A stretch of 64,000 nt of DNA from Thelephora terrestris (Eukaryota; Basidiomycota; Agaricomycetes; Thelephorales; Thelephoraceae): positions 124,001 through 188,000 of the forward strand of contig WIUZ02000019.1 in assembly GCA_015956445.1 (NCBI GenBank). The letters run 5' to 3'. The translations under genes were made by a program, and so were the position numbers. Each line of letters starts with the position of its first letter. Position 1 is the first letter of the stretch. The notes under the pieces were generated by a model. The model was given only the letters and a program-made list of their open reading frames with translations, had not been told where the DNA came from and searched no databases. Below are positions 1 to 11,232 of this stretch, in pieces.

Positions 1-445
1 TTCATGGACTCTAGCGCCCGACTTATCTGACCGGGAGGGTTAGAAAGTTTCATGGGTTTGGAGCCGACTGAACGCACTCACCGATGCCGTCTGAGTGGGA
101 GTCAATCTGCAGAACGTTCCAGGATTCATGGCAGACTTGGACACAGTCCCATTCCTCGATGATCGGCGGGGAGGGTGTACTATCCAAGTCCTGGGAAGAG
201 TCAGAATCTCTGGAAGGGGAACGGGATCTCTTTTTCCTGTCGCTCTCTGCCACGGACTCGAAATCCTCTAAGGTTTGACTCTCAGCGAGGATGCTAAGCT
301 CAAGCTCGTTGCATGTTACGTTGAGGAAGGTGTGTTTGGGGCTGAGGATTTGGCGGAGGAGGGGATGATAAAATTTGTGAAGCCTCGACCTGGGGATACG
401 TACGAGGGAGAGTTTTACTGGGAGAAAGGAGATGGTGACCTGCAT
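1..445 (-). CDS. ACT-domain protein, CASTOR/GATS-like (5' part, cut by window edge)
   Basis: The protein starts MQVTISFLPVKLSLVRIPRS and continues with LRQILSPKHTFLNVTCNELE. This is the N-terminal ACT-like fold of the CASTOR/GATS family as I know it from fungi. In animals these proteins sense arginine for TORC1; the fungal role is not established, so function here is inference. An acidic, serine-rich linker (SDRKKRSRSPSRDSDSSQ) separates this from a second conserved block, WNVLQIDSHSDG. Exon 1 ends at position 82 with a GTGAGT donor. A likely second exon, 1-26, reads DKSGARVHE, which continues the family motif before the window ends. The rest of the gene lies outside the window. Start chosen because the conserved motif begins 8 codons downstream. 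Confidence 0.75.
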
Positions 446-728
446 ATGCGTAGGAAGGGGAAGAGGAAGTGAAGGGGGGGGCGGTAGTGGAAGTAGTGGT
501 GGAAAAGAGGGCGAGTAAATGTAGGTCCCCTGCGCGGGGCAGACTTGAAATATTTAGATTAGCCAAAGATCTGCCGTCATACCATCATTTCATTACGCAA
601 AACTGAATGTGGCCTTGACGGGAACGGGACCGGTGGCAATACGACTAAGCACGCTTCCACTCAACATACTGGCTCATACTCGGTAATGCGTTCGACACCC
701 CATGACGCTGCGGTCTATCAAAAACGAT

Positions 729-2972
729 TCATCGCGCTTCCTTCCACCGGCCCTCTCCAACAACCGTTAGCTCCCACTTCCCCGACGTCATACTCTTCCT
801 CTCTTCCCTAACCAGAGCGGGGAGAGGCCGCTGTGGGATCACGGGTCTTGAATTCGGCACGATGCCCCGGTCAGCATTCGGCGTACTCCCCCGGTTCTCC
901 CCGGACTGCAGAGCGTCCTCAATCTTGATCCGTACCTGTGGACAGAGGTCAAGTTGTGACCGTGGTGTCGACTCCTCTGGACATCCTTTCTCCAAATCTT
1001 TTCCATCGATTCCCCTACAGGCAAACGACTTCTCCGTGTCTTGATTAGATCCCGTAAAGCCAGCCAGCCGAGATAGGCAACGCCAGCCTGGAGCTACTGA
1101 TCGGGCAGGTAGTATACGCCGTGTTGCACAGAAGAGAAGGACGTTGACCGTGCCTGCACGAACCACCAAGCGAAAGATCCCCATCAGTACAAGCCCATGT
1201 CTACTGACGTGATCGAATCAACCCCTTCACCTGATAGTAGGAAAACGACATCCCTAGAACATTCACCGCGTTCAGGTCAGTGGAGGCATTGCGGATTTGG
1301 AGGTGGCACTCACGAGAACACCGTCACGGTGAATGGAACATCCCGTCCGGACCACTCGCAAAAACGTGCGGCCGTGATTGGGAGGATAACGATCGTGTAT
1401 GCGACCTGCACATTCCAAAGTTGATCGAGCTCAATATTTTCTCACTCTCGTGACGTAACTGCTAAATCCATACCGGGTACCTAGACTCTCGAGTTCAGCT
1501 GACAGAGACCCACTGACTGGGGTGACACACGTACAACAGCATTTGCCTAGCTACCTTGAGCGCGGGGCTTTGGGCGAATAACCTACCGCTCTGGCTCTGG
1601 CTCTGGCTCTTGGCCAACCTAAAACGGACATACGACCCATCGACCACGACGTTCCCACGCATCCGAAGGAAAACGAGGGTGTAAAGGATGAAACTCAGAA
1701 TCGCCGAGAGGAACATCTGGGGTATACATCTCAGCCCAGGTCCAGACTGTCCTCTCTCGGGAGACGCGAATTCACTCACGATCATGTAATCCATCCTAGG
1801 AATCAGACAGAGCAACGCAAGTGAGTAAAAATTATACACCTTCCCAGACAAGTGAACTCACGTGATTCGCTCAGACTTATACTCGTCCGTGATCCAACAC
1901 CAATAGCCAGAGATTCCGTCTAACAGAGTCCGTCAATTCAACATCAACCGTCGCGTGACGAAGGATAGAGTTGTCGTACAGAAAGGCCCCCTGCTTTTTG
2001 AGTCGAGGACGGTTGGTCCGAGACAAACCAAGAGGACGATGATTGCGTTTGCACCGACAAGTGTGGTCAAGGAAGCCCACCTCGGTATCGTAATCCCAAA
2101 GAAAAGCAGAAGGAAGGTATGGAATGCAATCACCTTTCGTCGGTAATCAACAGAATCACCGGACGTAAGTCACCGAACGCGAGAACGTATAGAGATACAC
2201 TCACCAGCGCCCTGTTCTCGTGATGTGGGGAGCCCCCCTCAGTTTGATGAATGATTGCTTTTAATTGGTGCGGCTCATAAATGACGTACCAAATGGCCAC
2301 TCCAATGTCTGAGATATGCTTCGTGACGGCTGTGCGGTTTCACTCTCCAATTCAGCAAAGGTACACACACACTCCCGGTCGTGGGGTTATCTTCAGGAGC
2401 TAGAACACTGACCCTGCGAAGCGCAGAACACACCAACGTTTACGCTTGAGCTTTGAACCCATTGTGCGTTCATAATAGATCCGACGGCTGCAGTTGGGAA
2501 CGACGACGCTGAGCGACTCCCCTCGACGCAAACTCAACTGCTCACATTGGAGGACGTTGTAGACAAGCATCGACACAAAGTACGGAGCAACTCCGGTGCG
2601 GACAAACAAATGAGGGTCCTTTAACTTCCGAGTGTTCCACCATGAAGACTGTTATGAATTGGGAACCCGTGAGCACGATAGCGGCTGATTCCATGGAGGA
2701 CTGGGATACTGACAGCAATGGCGAGCAGTAAGCCGAAGGCCGCGATTAGGGAAACGGTAGAAGTGATAACGAGAACCTGGTTGTTCAGAGTAAATGACCT
2801 GGATCGAGAGGACTTCAGTGACCCGGAAACTCACCAAGACACCCATCCGTTCCCTACGAAAAATATGGACCCCCAAAATCTCCGGGTTCCCGTTTGGCAA
2901 AAGCGAGCTCGCTGTGATAGTAACATGGGCCCCAGAAAGATAATTAAATAGGCTCATTTGGTCGTGATTCAT
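729..2972 (-). CDS. Seven-helix G-protein-coupled receptor (Git3/cAMP-receptor-like)
   Basis: About nine short exons, joined by eye, give a typical seven-helix receptor of mushroom-forming fungi. Helix 1 is LVITSTVSLIAAFGLLLAIA. It is followed by FVRTGVAPYFVSMLVYNVLQ, VGSIMNAQWV, a helix in VIAFHTFLLLFFGITIPRWA, then IIVLLVCLGPTVLD, MFLSAILSFILYTLVFLRMR, VAYTIVILPITAARFCEWSG and GTVNVLLFCATRRILPARS. The order and motifs match a large basidiomycete receptor family related to Git3/Dicty-CAR proteins. These sit in the plasma membrane and signal through heterotrimeric G proteins; the ligand is unknown. A 23-nt exon at 1231-1253 supplies DVVFLLSG before the last helix. The extreme N-terminus (first exon, 2840-2972) is less certain because it does not resemble the family closely. 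The C-terminal tail is poorly conserved. Confidence 0.8.
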
Positions 2973-3469
2973 CTTGGCGAGACTCGTTTAAATGTGAAAT
3001 TGATGAATGGGGAAAAAAAGCTGTCAATTGGATAGCTTGTTGCGCAGGAATTGTGGGTCGTCGTTAACTCGAGCCAGTCGATAGTCGGGCGTAGCAGAGC
3101 GAGATAAAGAGCGGAAGGCGCAGCCTTCAGGGAGGACGTGGATGTTACAAGACAGAAAAGGGGGAGCAAAACCAGAGTGCAAGGGTGTAATGATATAGTG
3201 CACAGAGGAAATCTGATGACGGGTGCGAGGGTAGGCCGTAGTAGGCCGTGCCCCTGGAAGTCAATTGACTGAGCAAGGCACCAAGTCATGTATGGAACGC
3301 AATCACGATATCAGCGCTTGCACAGCCGTAGACCGCACCCCTCCGATCAGATACTCACAAACTGTGCAGGGCTCTTACAGTCTCTGCTCTTTGGTGAATT
3401 GGATCTTTGGAGCAATGGAGGAGCGCCCATCGACCCCACAATTACATTGGATTACTCACACACGGTACC
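2973..3469 (-). other. Intergenic, probable promoter of the receptor gene
   Basis: No gene is supported here. A 106-codon minus-strand frame (2969-3289) has no family resemblance and overlaps the upstream region of the receptor. The stretch separates the receptor start from the dehydrogenase stop, both on the minus strand. Confidence 0.6.
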
Positions 3470-5062
3470 TTAATGTTTGGATTTTGCACCAGGCTGTTCA
3501 CCCCCTCTTTCCCCACCATCCCGTTTGAACCCCTGCATCGAGTGATCGGCGCCGGTGACCTAGCTCCCAAGATTACTAATGTTAATGATTTCCGAGGGTT
3601 TGCATGGTGTGAAACACTTACCCACTGTGCAAGGTCCCGAATAAAACTAGGCGCGAGCGCCGACAGTGGGGAGAGAGTGGCATAAAACGGAAGGTAAATC
3701 GTCTCGCTGTGCCGATCGTTCAATGAGGCAATGATCCTCTTCACCACCTCTAACGGCTGTAAGGAAGGGAAGAAAAACCGGAACAAGCGTGACGTGGGGT
3801 GCGCGACGGCGGAGAACATGGGCGTTTGCATGTACCCAGGGAGAACGAGCGTCGTTCTAATTTCGGGACATTCGTACCTGAGAAGCGTTTGAGTGGATCT
3901 CCGTCGGGTTGGAGGTGAGTAAGAGGTCATTACCTTGCGTCCAGTTCATAACGGAGACTCTCGCTCAGCGAAATCAAGGCTGCCTTTGAAGCACAGTAGT
4001 CGGCTAGTGGAAGTGGCGTCAGGCACGGGTCACTAATGGGGGACGATCAGTTACTCACAAAGCTGCGGAATTCCGAACATCCCAAGCATAGAACCAATGG
4101 TCACCTAAGTTACACTCAAGTTCAGTTCAATCTGCATCATCTGAACACTGTTCTAACTTACGATATGGCCTTTCTTCTCCTTGATCATACCCGGAAGGAA
4201 CGCCTTCAGGGTCCAGAAACTAGCCAAGGTGTTTACGTTGAATGTCCTGTGGGCGGTGTGAGAAACGTTTGCTGCTTATCAGCGTTTCACACTGACTGCT
4301 TGACATCCTCGGGGTCTAGGTCCAACAAGAGCTTGCCTTGGACGATACCGGCGTTGTTCACAAGAATAGTAGGTTGTCCGACCTATTGAACATCAAAAAG
4401 TGCCAATGAGGTGGCACAAGAATCGTACCTCTTCAATTACAGCCTTTGCGACCGTTTTGACTTGTTCCCAGTCAGATACGTCGCACTCGTAGTAGGCAAT
4501 ATTATCTGTGGACGTTTGCTCATCGATTTCCGATTCAATTAGCTCATGGCTCTCACAATTTTCCGTAGCAATCGGCTTAACATCCAGAACGACGACCGTA
4601 ACGTTGCGTACGGCAAGTGTGTTGGCCAACAGCTCCCCAACTCCGGATGCGCCTGCCAAAAAACAACGTTTCACCATGGCGGGATATCACGGTCAGCTGT
4701 AAGCCGACGAACCACCAGTGATTACAACGATCTGTTCACTCCAATCCAGTGGCGGGCTTGCGAATAGAAAGTTTTCATGGTTTCGATATAATCGCGAACA
4801 CCACTTTGTGAACCCTTTCCTCCGATTGTTAAACGCGCGGGCCCAGCACGGGATAGAATGACACAATAGACGCACAGAATGAAGAGACCAGCAAAAAATA
4901 ATAGAAGGAACTGAGCACCATATCGTTCTTGAGGGTACCGACGTGGAAATAGTAGAACACTGGGATCATCCCTGTGAAGAACGGGCTGAAAGCCGTGTTG
5001 GCAAGGACCTTCACGACGAGGTCGACGTCGAGTGCGTCAAAGACGAGGGTGCTGTGGTCCAT
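3470..5062 (-). CDS. Short-chain dehydrogenase/reductase (SDR), membrane-anchored type
   Basis: The Rossmann start VVITGGSS is followed after an intron by GVGELLANTLAVRNVTVVVL. Next come YECDVSDWEQVKTVAKAVIE, the NNAG motif (QPTILVNNAGIVQGKLLLDL), FWTLKAFLPGMIKEKKGHIV, the active-site region DYCASKAALISLSESLRYEL and the late block RTTLVLPGYMQTPMFSAVAH. The order identifies a classical SDR that oxidises or reduces a lipophilic alcohol or ketone with NAD(P). The N-terminal exon (MDHSTLVFDALDVDLVVKVL, then hydrophobic residues) suggests a membrane anchor like retinol-dehydrogenase-type SDRs. The last exon ends GADHSMQGFK...AKSKH with a stop at 3470. Two start codons lie seven residues apart (5083 and 5062); the inner one is preferred because it resembles the family start. 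Substrate unknown. Confidence 0.85.
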
Positions 5063-5083
5063 TGGTAGAAAAGTAGTAGACAC

Positions 5084-5599
5084 GGCTCAGCCGGAGACAA
5101 ACGGAAAGAAAGTGAAGCAAAGGTTAGAGAAGGGGGATACAATGGCGATGGGGGACAAGCTGGGAGGGGAATTACACAAAAGGAAGCACATGTGCCTGAT
5201 TTGATCAGCGTCCAAGCGTTCAACACAGCCACGGACTGGCCCGATTTGAGTGGGGTCTGTGAGATTACTTATTGCACGATACTGCAAAGACAAACTACGA
5301 TAACATAGAACACGATGAACGAGTATATAGCGATAGATCCGATGGTGGAAAAACTGATATAACAAACATGCGGCGAGAGCAAGGTGCAAAGCAATATTAA
5401 CGACAATGGACGCCACCAGGCGCAGAACCGAGACAGAAACATGTTTTCTGAAGTTCGCGGAATCAGACCATGGGTATGGTGTGGTGCGGGTACTGGGAAT
5501 GGTGGCACCCCAAATTAGAATGGGGTACAAGATGTTCGGGTGTACTGCCCTGAAACGGCGGAGGGGGGGAAGGTGTCGCGAAGGGGCCGATTGTGGTGA
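5084..5599 (-). other. Intergenic, probable promoter of the SDR gene
   Basis: A 147-codon open frame (5087-5530, minus) contains hydrophobic stretches but no family motif, and it ends where the SDR gene begins. I treat it as non-coding upstream sequence. Confidence 0.5.
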
Positions 5600-6274
5600 T
5601 CATAAAACATAACCGGAACGAGCTGCGATATCTTGATACCAGCTGTCTAACGGGGGGAGGTCATCATCTTCATCGTCACAGTAGATCTGGACGTCTCGAG
5701 GTGCATCTTCATGCAATAGCTCATCACCCCCAATCGGGGAGAGCTGTGAATCTTCGGGCGGTAAGGAGGCGAACATCATTAGATCGAACTCTCCTTCTTC
5801 ACCAATCGGTGTCAGCGAGCCTGGTGTCTGGAGCACGGTTGATTCGGGTGACCCAACACCGGAATCCTCTGAAGGGCTCTCTCCTTCCCACACATCAACC
5901 TCCATTCCTGATTCCCCGTACTCAGCGATGATGCTTCCCGGTGCTGTTTCACTGTATTCAGAAGGATCATCTTCGGGCAGGTTGATGAAGTGGACGATGG
6001 GGCTAGAGACCACCAGGGATTGTCCCCATCCAGCATCCTGGGGGGACGGTGTGCTGTTGTGCATGTTGACATATGGGTTATAATCCCAAATCGGAGGTTC
6101 GGTTATAACGATGTGAGGGGTGGTGAAGGGGGTAACCGAGTCTACGATGAGGGTGCCAGGGAACCGAGAGAAACACGAGAGGAGGGGTAACGCAGGATCA
6201 CTCCAGGTGACCGGCTTCTCCAGATGAGAGAACGGATCGAACCCGGTAGCTGACGGAGAGTAGCGGGAGTGCAT
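5600..6274 (-). CDS. Hypothetical acidic protein, tandem paralogue A
   Basis: Single-exon frame of 224 codons with no recognised domain. The N-terminal half has a conserved core, FPGTLIVDSVTPFTTPHIVI, then TEPPIWDYNPYVNMHN. The C-terminal half is strongly acidic and proline/serine-rich (SPSEDSGVGSPESTVLQTPG, YCDDEDDDLPPLD). There is no signal peptide or membrane helix. The core is clearly related to the gene just upstream on the same strand (6456-7399), whose matching part reads RNIVLDSVQPEITPHIVITP. The two therefore form a tandem duplicate pair. The acidic tail could suit a nuclear regulatory protein, but that is only inference from composition. The start is the first ATG of the frame. Confidence 0.65.
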   Translation of the reverse strand: MHSRYSPSATGFDPFSHLEKPVTWSDPALPLLSCFSRFPGTLIVDSVTPFTTPHIVITEPPIWDYNPYVNMHNSTPSPQDAGWGQSLVVSSPIVHFINLPEDDPSEYSETAPGSIIAEYGESGMEVDVWEGESPSEDSGVGSPESTVLQTPGSLTPIGEEGEFDLMMFASLPPEDSQLSPIGGDELLHEDAPRDVQIYCDDEDDDLPPLDSWYQDIAARSGYVL

Positions 6275-6455
6275 GGTGTGCGCAACATCGCTCGAAATGA
6301 CAGCCTAGATTGAAGACGATTTCATTAGTCGATACGGCGAGAAATTTGCCAAGCAGACTTACACAAGTAGAAAAAAGTCGCTTGTAGAGAGTGCGCAAGA
6401 GGTGTGGCAAGAACTCCCTCTCCTGCGACGCAGCTGCAATCTTTACGATGCATTA

Positions 6456-7399
6456 TCAGTACGACCGTGAGAGTGAGGGTATGGAGAATTTTCGACACAC
6501 CGTTGCCACACACAGTGAAGGACTGAATACCCTCATTGGTTGCTGGCCGTTGGCAAAGTCTGCGTCAGTTGCTTGTGCGACGCTTTCCGACTCCCCCGAA
6601 CTAGCAACGAGTATCGTGGCTTGGACTTCCCGATCTGCTCTTCCTTTGGAGGGAATGGTTGCGCATAACGACGTGGCGCCAAATCCTGGGACACATAAGT
6701 AGTATTCGGGTTGCTGTTGTGGGGGTGCAGCATTTTCATGCATGGTCGAGAAGACCGCCCAATCAAATTCCGGAGGTGTTATGACGATGTGAGGTGTGAT
6801 TTCCGGCTGAACAGAATCGAGAACGATGTTTCGCGGGTCACGGCGACATCGGTAGAGAAAGTTCTACAGCGACAGATGATCAGGAAAAGTGAGAGAAATA
6901 GAAGACAGAACTTGCCTCTGAATCATCGAAAGTGAAGCGGAACGGGTTCGCCAGGTCGTGTGTGGGACTGTTGAGAACCGCGGGGTGCGTTTGATCATGG
7001 CCGTCAGCCAGTGACCATGCAGGGCGGGTATATGCGCCTGTGGTCACCTCATCTATCTGGCCCTAGAGTACATATGAGAAGCCTGGGGCAATGAGTATAC
7101 CGGGGATCACATACGTTCGTTTCCATCGAGGTTTGGGGAAGCTGGGGTTGGCGGGCAGGGTTGCCATCATCCTCGTCTTCTTCTATACTCTCCAAGCGGA
7201 CAACACGATGTGCGGCTGTCGTCCGCAAGGCAGCTTTGACTTGAGAGCGAGGATTCCACGATGTAGACTTTAATGAAGAACGCAAGCCATGTGAGTGTTG
7301 CGAGTAGTGAGTGCTCGCGCGCCACCTCCCAATGGAGGTCGCGTCAGGGTCGGACTCTATGTGGTGAGATTCGTCTTCCTGGGATCGAACGAGAGGCAT
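6456..7399 (-). CDS. Hypothetical protein, tandem paralogue B, with a GC-AG intron
   Basis: Three exons: 7399-7115, 7062-6916 and 6863-6456. Exon 1 starts MPLVRSQEDESHHIESDPDA and is joined in frame to GQIDEVTTGAYTRPAWSLAD and ANPFRFTFDDSE. The second intron (6915-6864) has a GCAAGT donor instead of GT; reading through it hits a stop, so splicing is needed. Exon 3 begins NFLYRCRRDPRNIVLDSVQP and continues EITPHIVITPPEFDWAVFST. This matches the core of paralogue A at 5600-6274. Exon 1 contains a basic, serine-rich segment and an EEDEDDG acidic patch. No known domain; function unknown. A CACGTG box lies about 130 bp upstream. The 3' end after YYLCVPGFGATSLCATIPSK is less secure. Confidence 0.65.
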
Positions 7400-7916
7400 G
7401 AGACAATGCGAGCGATGGATAAGGAAGTAAGCAATCGAGGAGAAGATTGTTTATGGGAATGGGTTTGGAGATGGAGGAGGTGGATTAGGAGGGAAGCGGG
7501 TGGCTGAATGAGTCTCTTATGACTTATCACGTGAATGGTCGTGACGTCCCATTTTGATTTTCAGATTTTGCTTACCTTCCCACGCCCCTCGCAGCAGCCT
7601 CGTCTGAGCTAAAGCCTCGAGGACAACGGGGCTCATCAGAAATGCTTAACGTTTACCAGAAATTTCTCAAACCGTCGATGGAGATCAATCTCGGGGCTGA
7701 ATTGGGCAACCTCTGTGAGAGGAAGCGATAGCGCCATTTTTCCAAGACGCTTGCTTCACGCCACGGTTTGGAACACCCTCCTTGTCCTAGATCCCTGGTC
7801 AAAGCGATGGGGGGGACAATGCATAATCCAACTGAACAACGGCAATATTCTTGTTCACTGTACTCGAAAGTGGAAAGGTTATGTGATATACAAAGTCGCT
7901 TTCAAGACATCTTTGT
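7400..7916. other. Intergenic with a CACGTG box
   Basis: No gene is supported. CACGTG at 7528-7533 sits about 130 bp upstream of paralogue B. The rest is ordinary AT/GC-balanced sequence up to the stop of the M28 peptidase gene. Confidence 0.6.
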
Positions 7917-10900
7917 TCAGCGTCCGATGCTCTTTATGATACCTTTGACAAGGGTCTCCAGTCTTTTGACCTCGTATTCAGCTTGAGTTGCATTGTTCTC
8001 AATCGTGATGGATTCCGTCAAAGCGGGAAAAGTGGTGGCGCCGTAACCTAAGGATAAATGTTTTGTCAGAGACCCCAAGGCAACCGTGAAACTAGTACAC
8101 ACCCAGCCACTTCCCAGGTGCAACACCAAGATGGCGGTACCACTCCCTATCCTTGATGCCACCATCTGAGATGAATCCTTGCTCAAACTTGGACAGCCGT
8201 TTGTTGACATCGTGGACATGCTTCGCTGCGCGGATGACCTCCTCGAGACCGTGGTGACGGTGACCGTGGCCTAGTTTGGATCCAGAGTGGCGATGCGCAC
8301 TGTGATGCTGATCTGCCTGCTCCCTTTGTTCCTTGATCAATCCGGGGAGGCGACCGAACCTCGGTTTGGGTTTCACGTGCTCGCCACCTCCAACGAGTTT
8401 CGAAAGAACGAGAGGGGTGACGTCACGGTCGCTCTCGTGCGTGTGTTTTTTGTGACATTCCTTTCCGAACCAACGACGGACCTTGCAATAAAATTTCCGG
8501 AGTCTGTGACGGATGGCGCGACGATGCCGGAACTTCCAGAGGGCCTTCTTTAATTGCCTGTAGGCGTGAGCTTTCTCCTTGTCAAGCCTCGAGCTGGCCT
8601 CGCTCAATTTCGAGAGGGAGTGACGAAGCGCATGGAAATCAACTTGCGATCCGATAGAGCTCTTTTCGGCGATGGCTTCAACCCTGAGGAATATGATGAG
8701 AAAATGGGAGCGAAGTGAAGCAGACAGAGGCTGACTTGTCCAAATACGACTGGAGCTCAATAGAGTAGTGGGTCGTGTTGATTGGCAGGATCCACGAATC
8801 AGCGAGGCGCAGGACCTGTAGACCAAAATGTTGCGCAACAGCAACCTGGAGAACAACGGTTGTAGACAATAATACTTAGGCTCTGTGGAGAATCACGCAC
8901 GTGCTTGGTGAAGCTGGGGTCTCCGTACGTTTCCATCCAGTGTTCCGAGTCAAATACCGAGTGGTAGTGGTACACAGCATCCGATAGCGTTGAACCAAAC
9001 CCGATAGCTAAGCTTGCAATCTAGGGTGATGTAAGTCAGATCCGAAAGTAGACGCAATGACCGCACCCCAATTCTCTGCAAGAAAACGGTAAAATCACTG
9101 CCCGAACCCAGAAGCTTGACGCTTAAGAGTTCGTTGTCGGTGAGCTTGGCATCCCTCTCAGCATGAAGTTGGGCGATGGCCTCATCGGAAAGGTTTCCGT
9201 AAAACTTGCCCCGATCCATCCGCGCATCCCAAAGCGTTCTTCCGACAGAAGTAGGGTGTGGGATCCGCCTTGCAGTATCCCGAACGAGGTGGGCAAACGA
9301 GGGCGAGGCATTCATATTATATCTGGACCCATGAACCGAAGAATCTTGACTTTTTGCTCAGCGGAATAAGGTGAACGAGGGAGGAAGAAGTTTACCAAGG
9401 TTGAGGTAAGCAACAGCGTGCTCCTGAATCCAATCAGCGAAATCTTCTCCCCATTCTGTGCTTCCGACAAGACCGTACTGTAGGATCTCAACATTGAGCT
9501 GATTTTTGGGTGTACATAATAAACACACCTCTTCGCCATCCCAACTGGCGATAAGGATGGTGCGGAGTGGCCGCCAGCCCTTTTCGTAAAGAGCGCCAAG
9601 TCCACGGACGACCTCATTCAGAGAGACAGTTCCAGATGTAGGGTCGGCGGCCCCCAAAACCTGTACACGTCAGGTCAATTCTGCCCCGCACGAGACAGGT
9701 GTGTAGTGGCCATACCCATGCTGTACGTTCGTTAGAAGCTGTGAGCGGACAAACAACGGGTCAACTTACCATCACGGTGATTACCAACGATGACAACTTC
9801 GTCTTTGACGTGACCAGGGATGTAAGCCATGGTGTTCCAAATTGGCGTGACCTTCTGATCGACTACCGACGCCGAGTGCTCAGATGTCGATCGGATATAG
9901 ATAAGATAATGGTGCACCATGGTTGACGAGCCTGATGGCTCTATCGGCCCCACCTTCTTGAATTTCCTTGAGGAGTATTTGAGCGTTGGCCCAAGAAATT
10001 GGCAAGCTGGGAATGGAAGGAATGCTTTCTCCGCGCGTACGATTCGCGTTCTCATACGAGGGGAATCCGGGGGTCGTGGGATCTCCAGGGTACATGGAAA
10101 TGAATTGCACTGACCCACGCTGGACGGAGTGTGGGTTACGAGCAGGGCCATGTGGATACCTGGAATGTGCTCACGATCAGAAGGAGCGAACGAGTAAGGA
10201 GGGAATGGTGGCCTGCTCACGCCTCGTAACCGTTTTCGGCGGTAACGCTTCCATCGTCCCGCAGGTCTGAGTATATCAAGATACCAACAGCGCCTAGTTC
10301 CTGAGCGCGCTTTACCTAAACGTGGGCACGTTGTTTAGTAATTGACTCCATAATGAAGGCCTGAACATCAACCTTGAGGCCGCGGAAGTTCCTCCCGTAT
10401 CTGGAGATAACGATCTTTCCTGTGAAGTTCACCCCGGTGGCAACGAGGTCGTCGAAATCTTTCTTGGTGCCATAGCCAGCGTAAACCAGCTGGCCCGTCA
10501 CATCTCCGTCCTTACTATAGCCATGCCAGGTAGGGACAGCGTCGGAGTACTTGTGGGCGTCTTCGTCGGTTTCGTCCACGACCTCCTCGAGGTTTGCTTT
10601 CCACGCCACGTTCCCGTCTTCGTCGAGGATCTCTAGGTGACGATCGAGGGGGGTGTTCAAGACAGGGAAATACTGGTCAATCCACGCGAACGGTTTGTCA
10701 GCAAATGGAATATTGAGCGTAGCGTTGCGGGATTCTGGAGTTCCTGCAGAGTACACAGGCGTCTGGTCGGAAGGTTCGATTCCAAGGTGTTCTTGTGTGG
10801 TCTTGAGAAGGTCGACAGCGGTGTCGTAGTCCCTTTTGGACCCAGCCAAATGCGGTTTGGTAGCGTACTCTCTCGAAAATTTGATGGAACTTGCAGCATT

Positions 10901-11232
10901 TGGTACAGTTCTATGGAGCCAAGGGGAGGGAGGCGGATTGAGGAAGACGGAGTCGCAGAAAAGGGAGGAGCTTACAAGAATAATTCCTCAGCTTCTTTGC
11001 CGGTAAGCGAATGAGGTTTGTCGTATCCGAGGAGGTCAAGGTGTTCTTCCAACCAGGGTTCGGAAGCAGATGTGCATCGTCTGTGCGCGAACCATAGAGC
11101 AAGTCCCACGAGCAAGCCCACAGCGACTGCGCGGCGGCGAGGAACAAACCTACACGCCTTCTTGAGCTGCGGAGTCTGTGTTACCAGGGGTAGCTCACCC
11201 TTGGCTGGCTCCAAATCGTGTTCAAAACCCAT
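7917..11232 (-). CDS. M28-family membrane peptidase, glutamate carboxypeptidase II/NAALADase-like
   Basis: Type II membrane zinc exopeptidase. The N-terminus has a short cytosolic part, a basic stop and one membrane helix (AVAVGLLVGLALWF). A PA domain follows (GQLVYAGYGTKKDFDDLVAT, GKIVISRYGR). The peptidase core has the zinc ligands expected of GCPII: HRDAW, GAADPTSG, SWDGEE, the Asp in YLNLDSSV, and the His in YHYHSVFDSEHWM. The TfR-like dimerisation domain closes the protein (LGYGATTFPALTESITIENN). All catalytic residues appear present, so it should be active, trimming C-terminal residues from peptides at the cell surface or vacuole. Oddities are a basic/histidine-rich insertion in the dimerisation domain and a 5-nt microexon (9716-9720) finishing the HRDAW motif. 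The start at 11232 (MGFEHDLEP) places the helix correctly; an upstream ATG at 11325 is less likely. Confidence 0.9.

Noticed and set aside
5087-5530. 147-codon minus-strand frame with hydrophobic residues
   Set aside because: It sits in the SDR promoter and ends next to its start codon. The hydrophobic stretch alone is not enough support.
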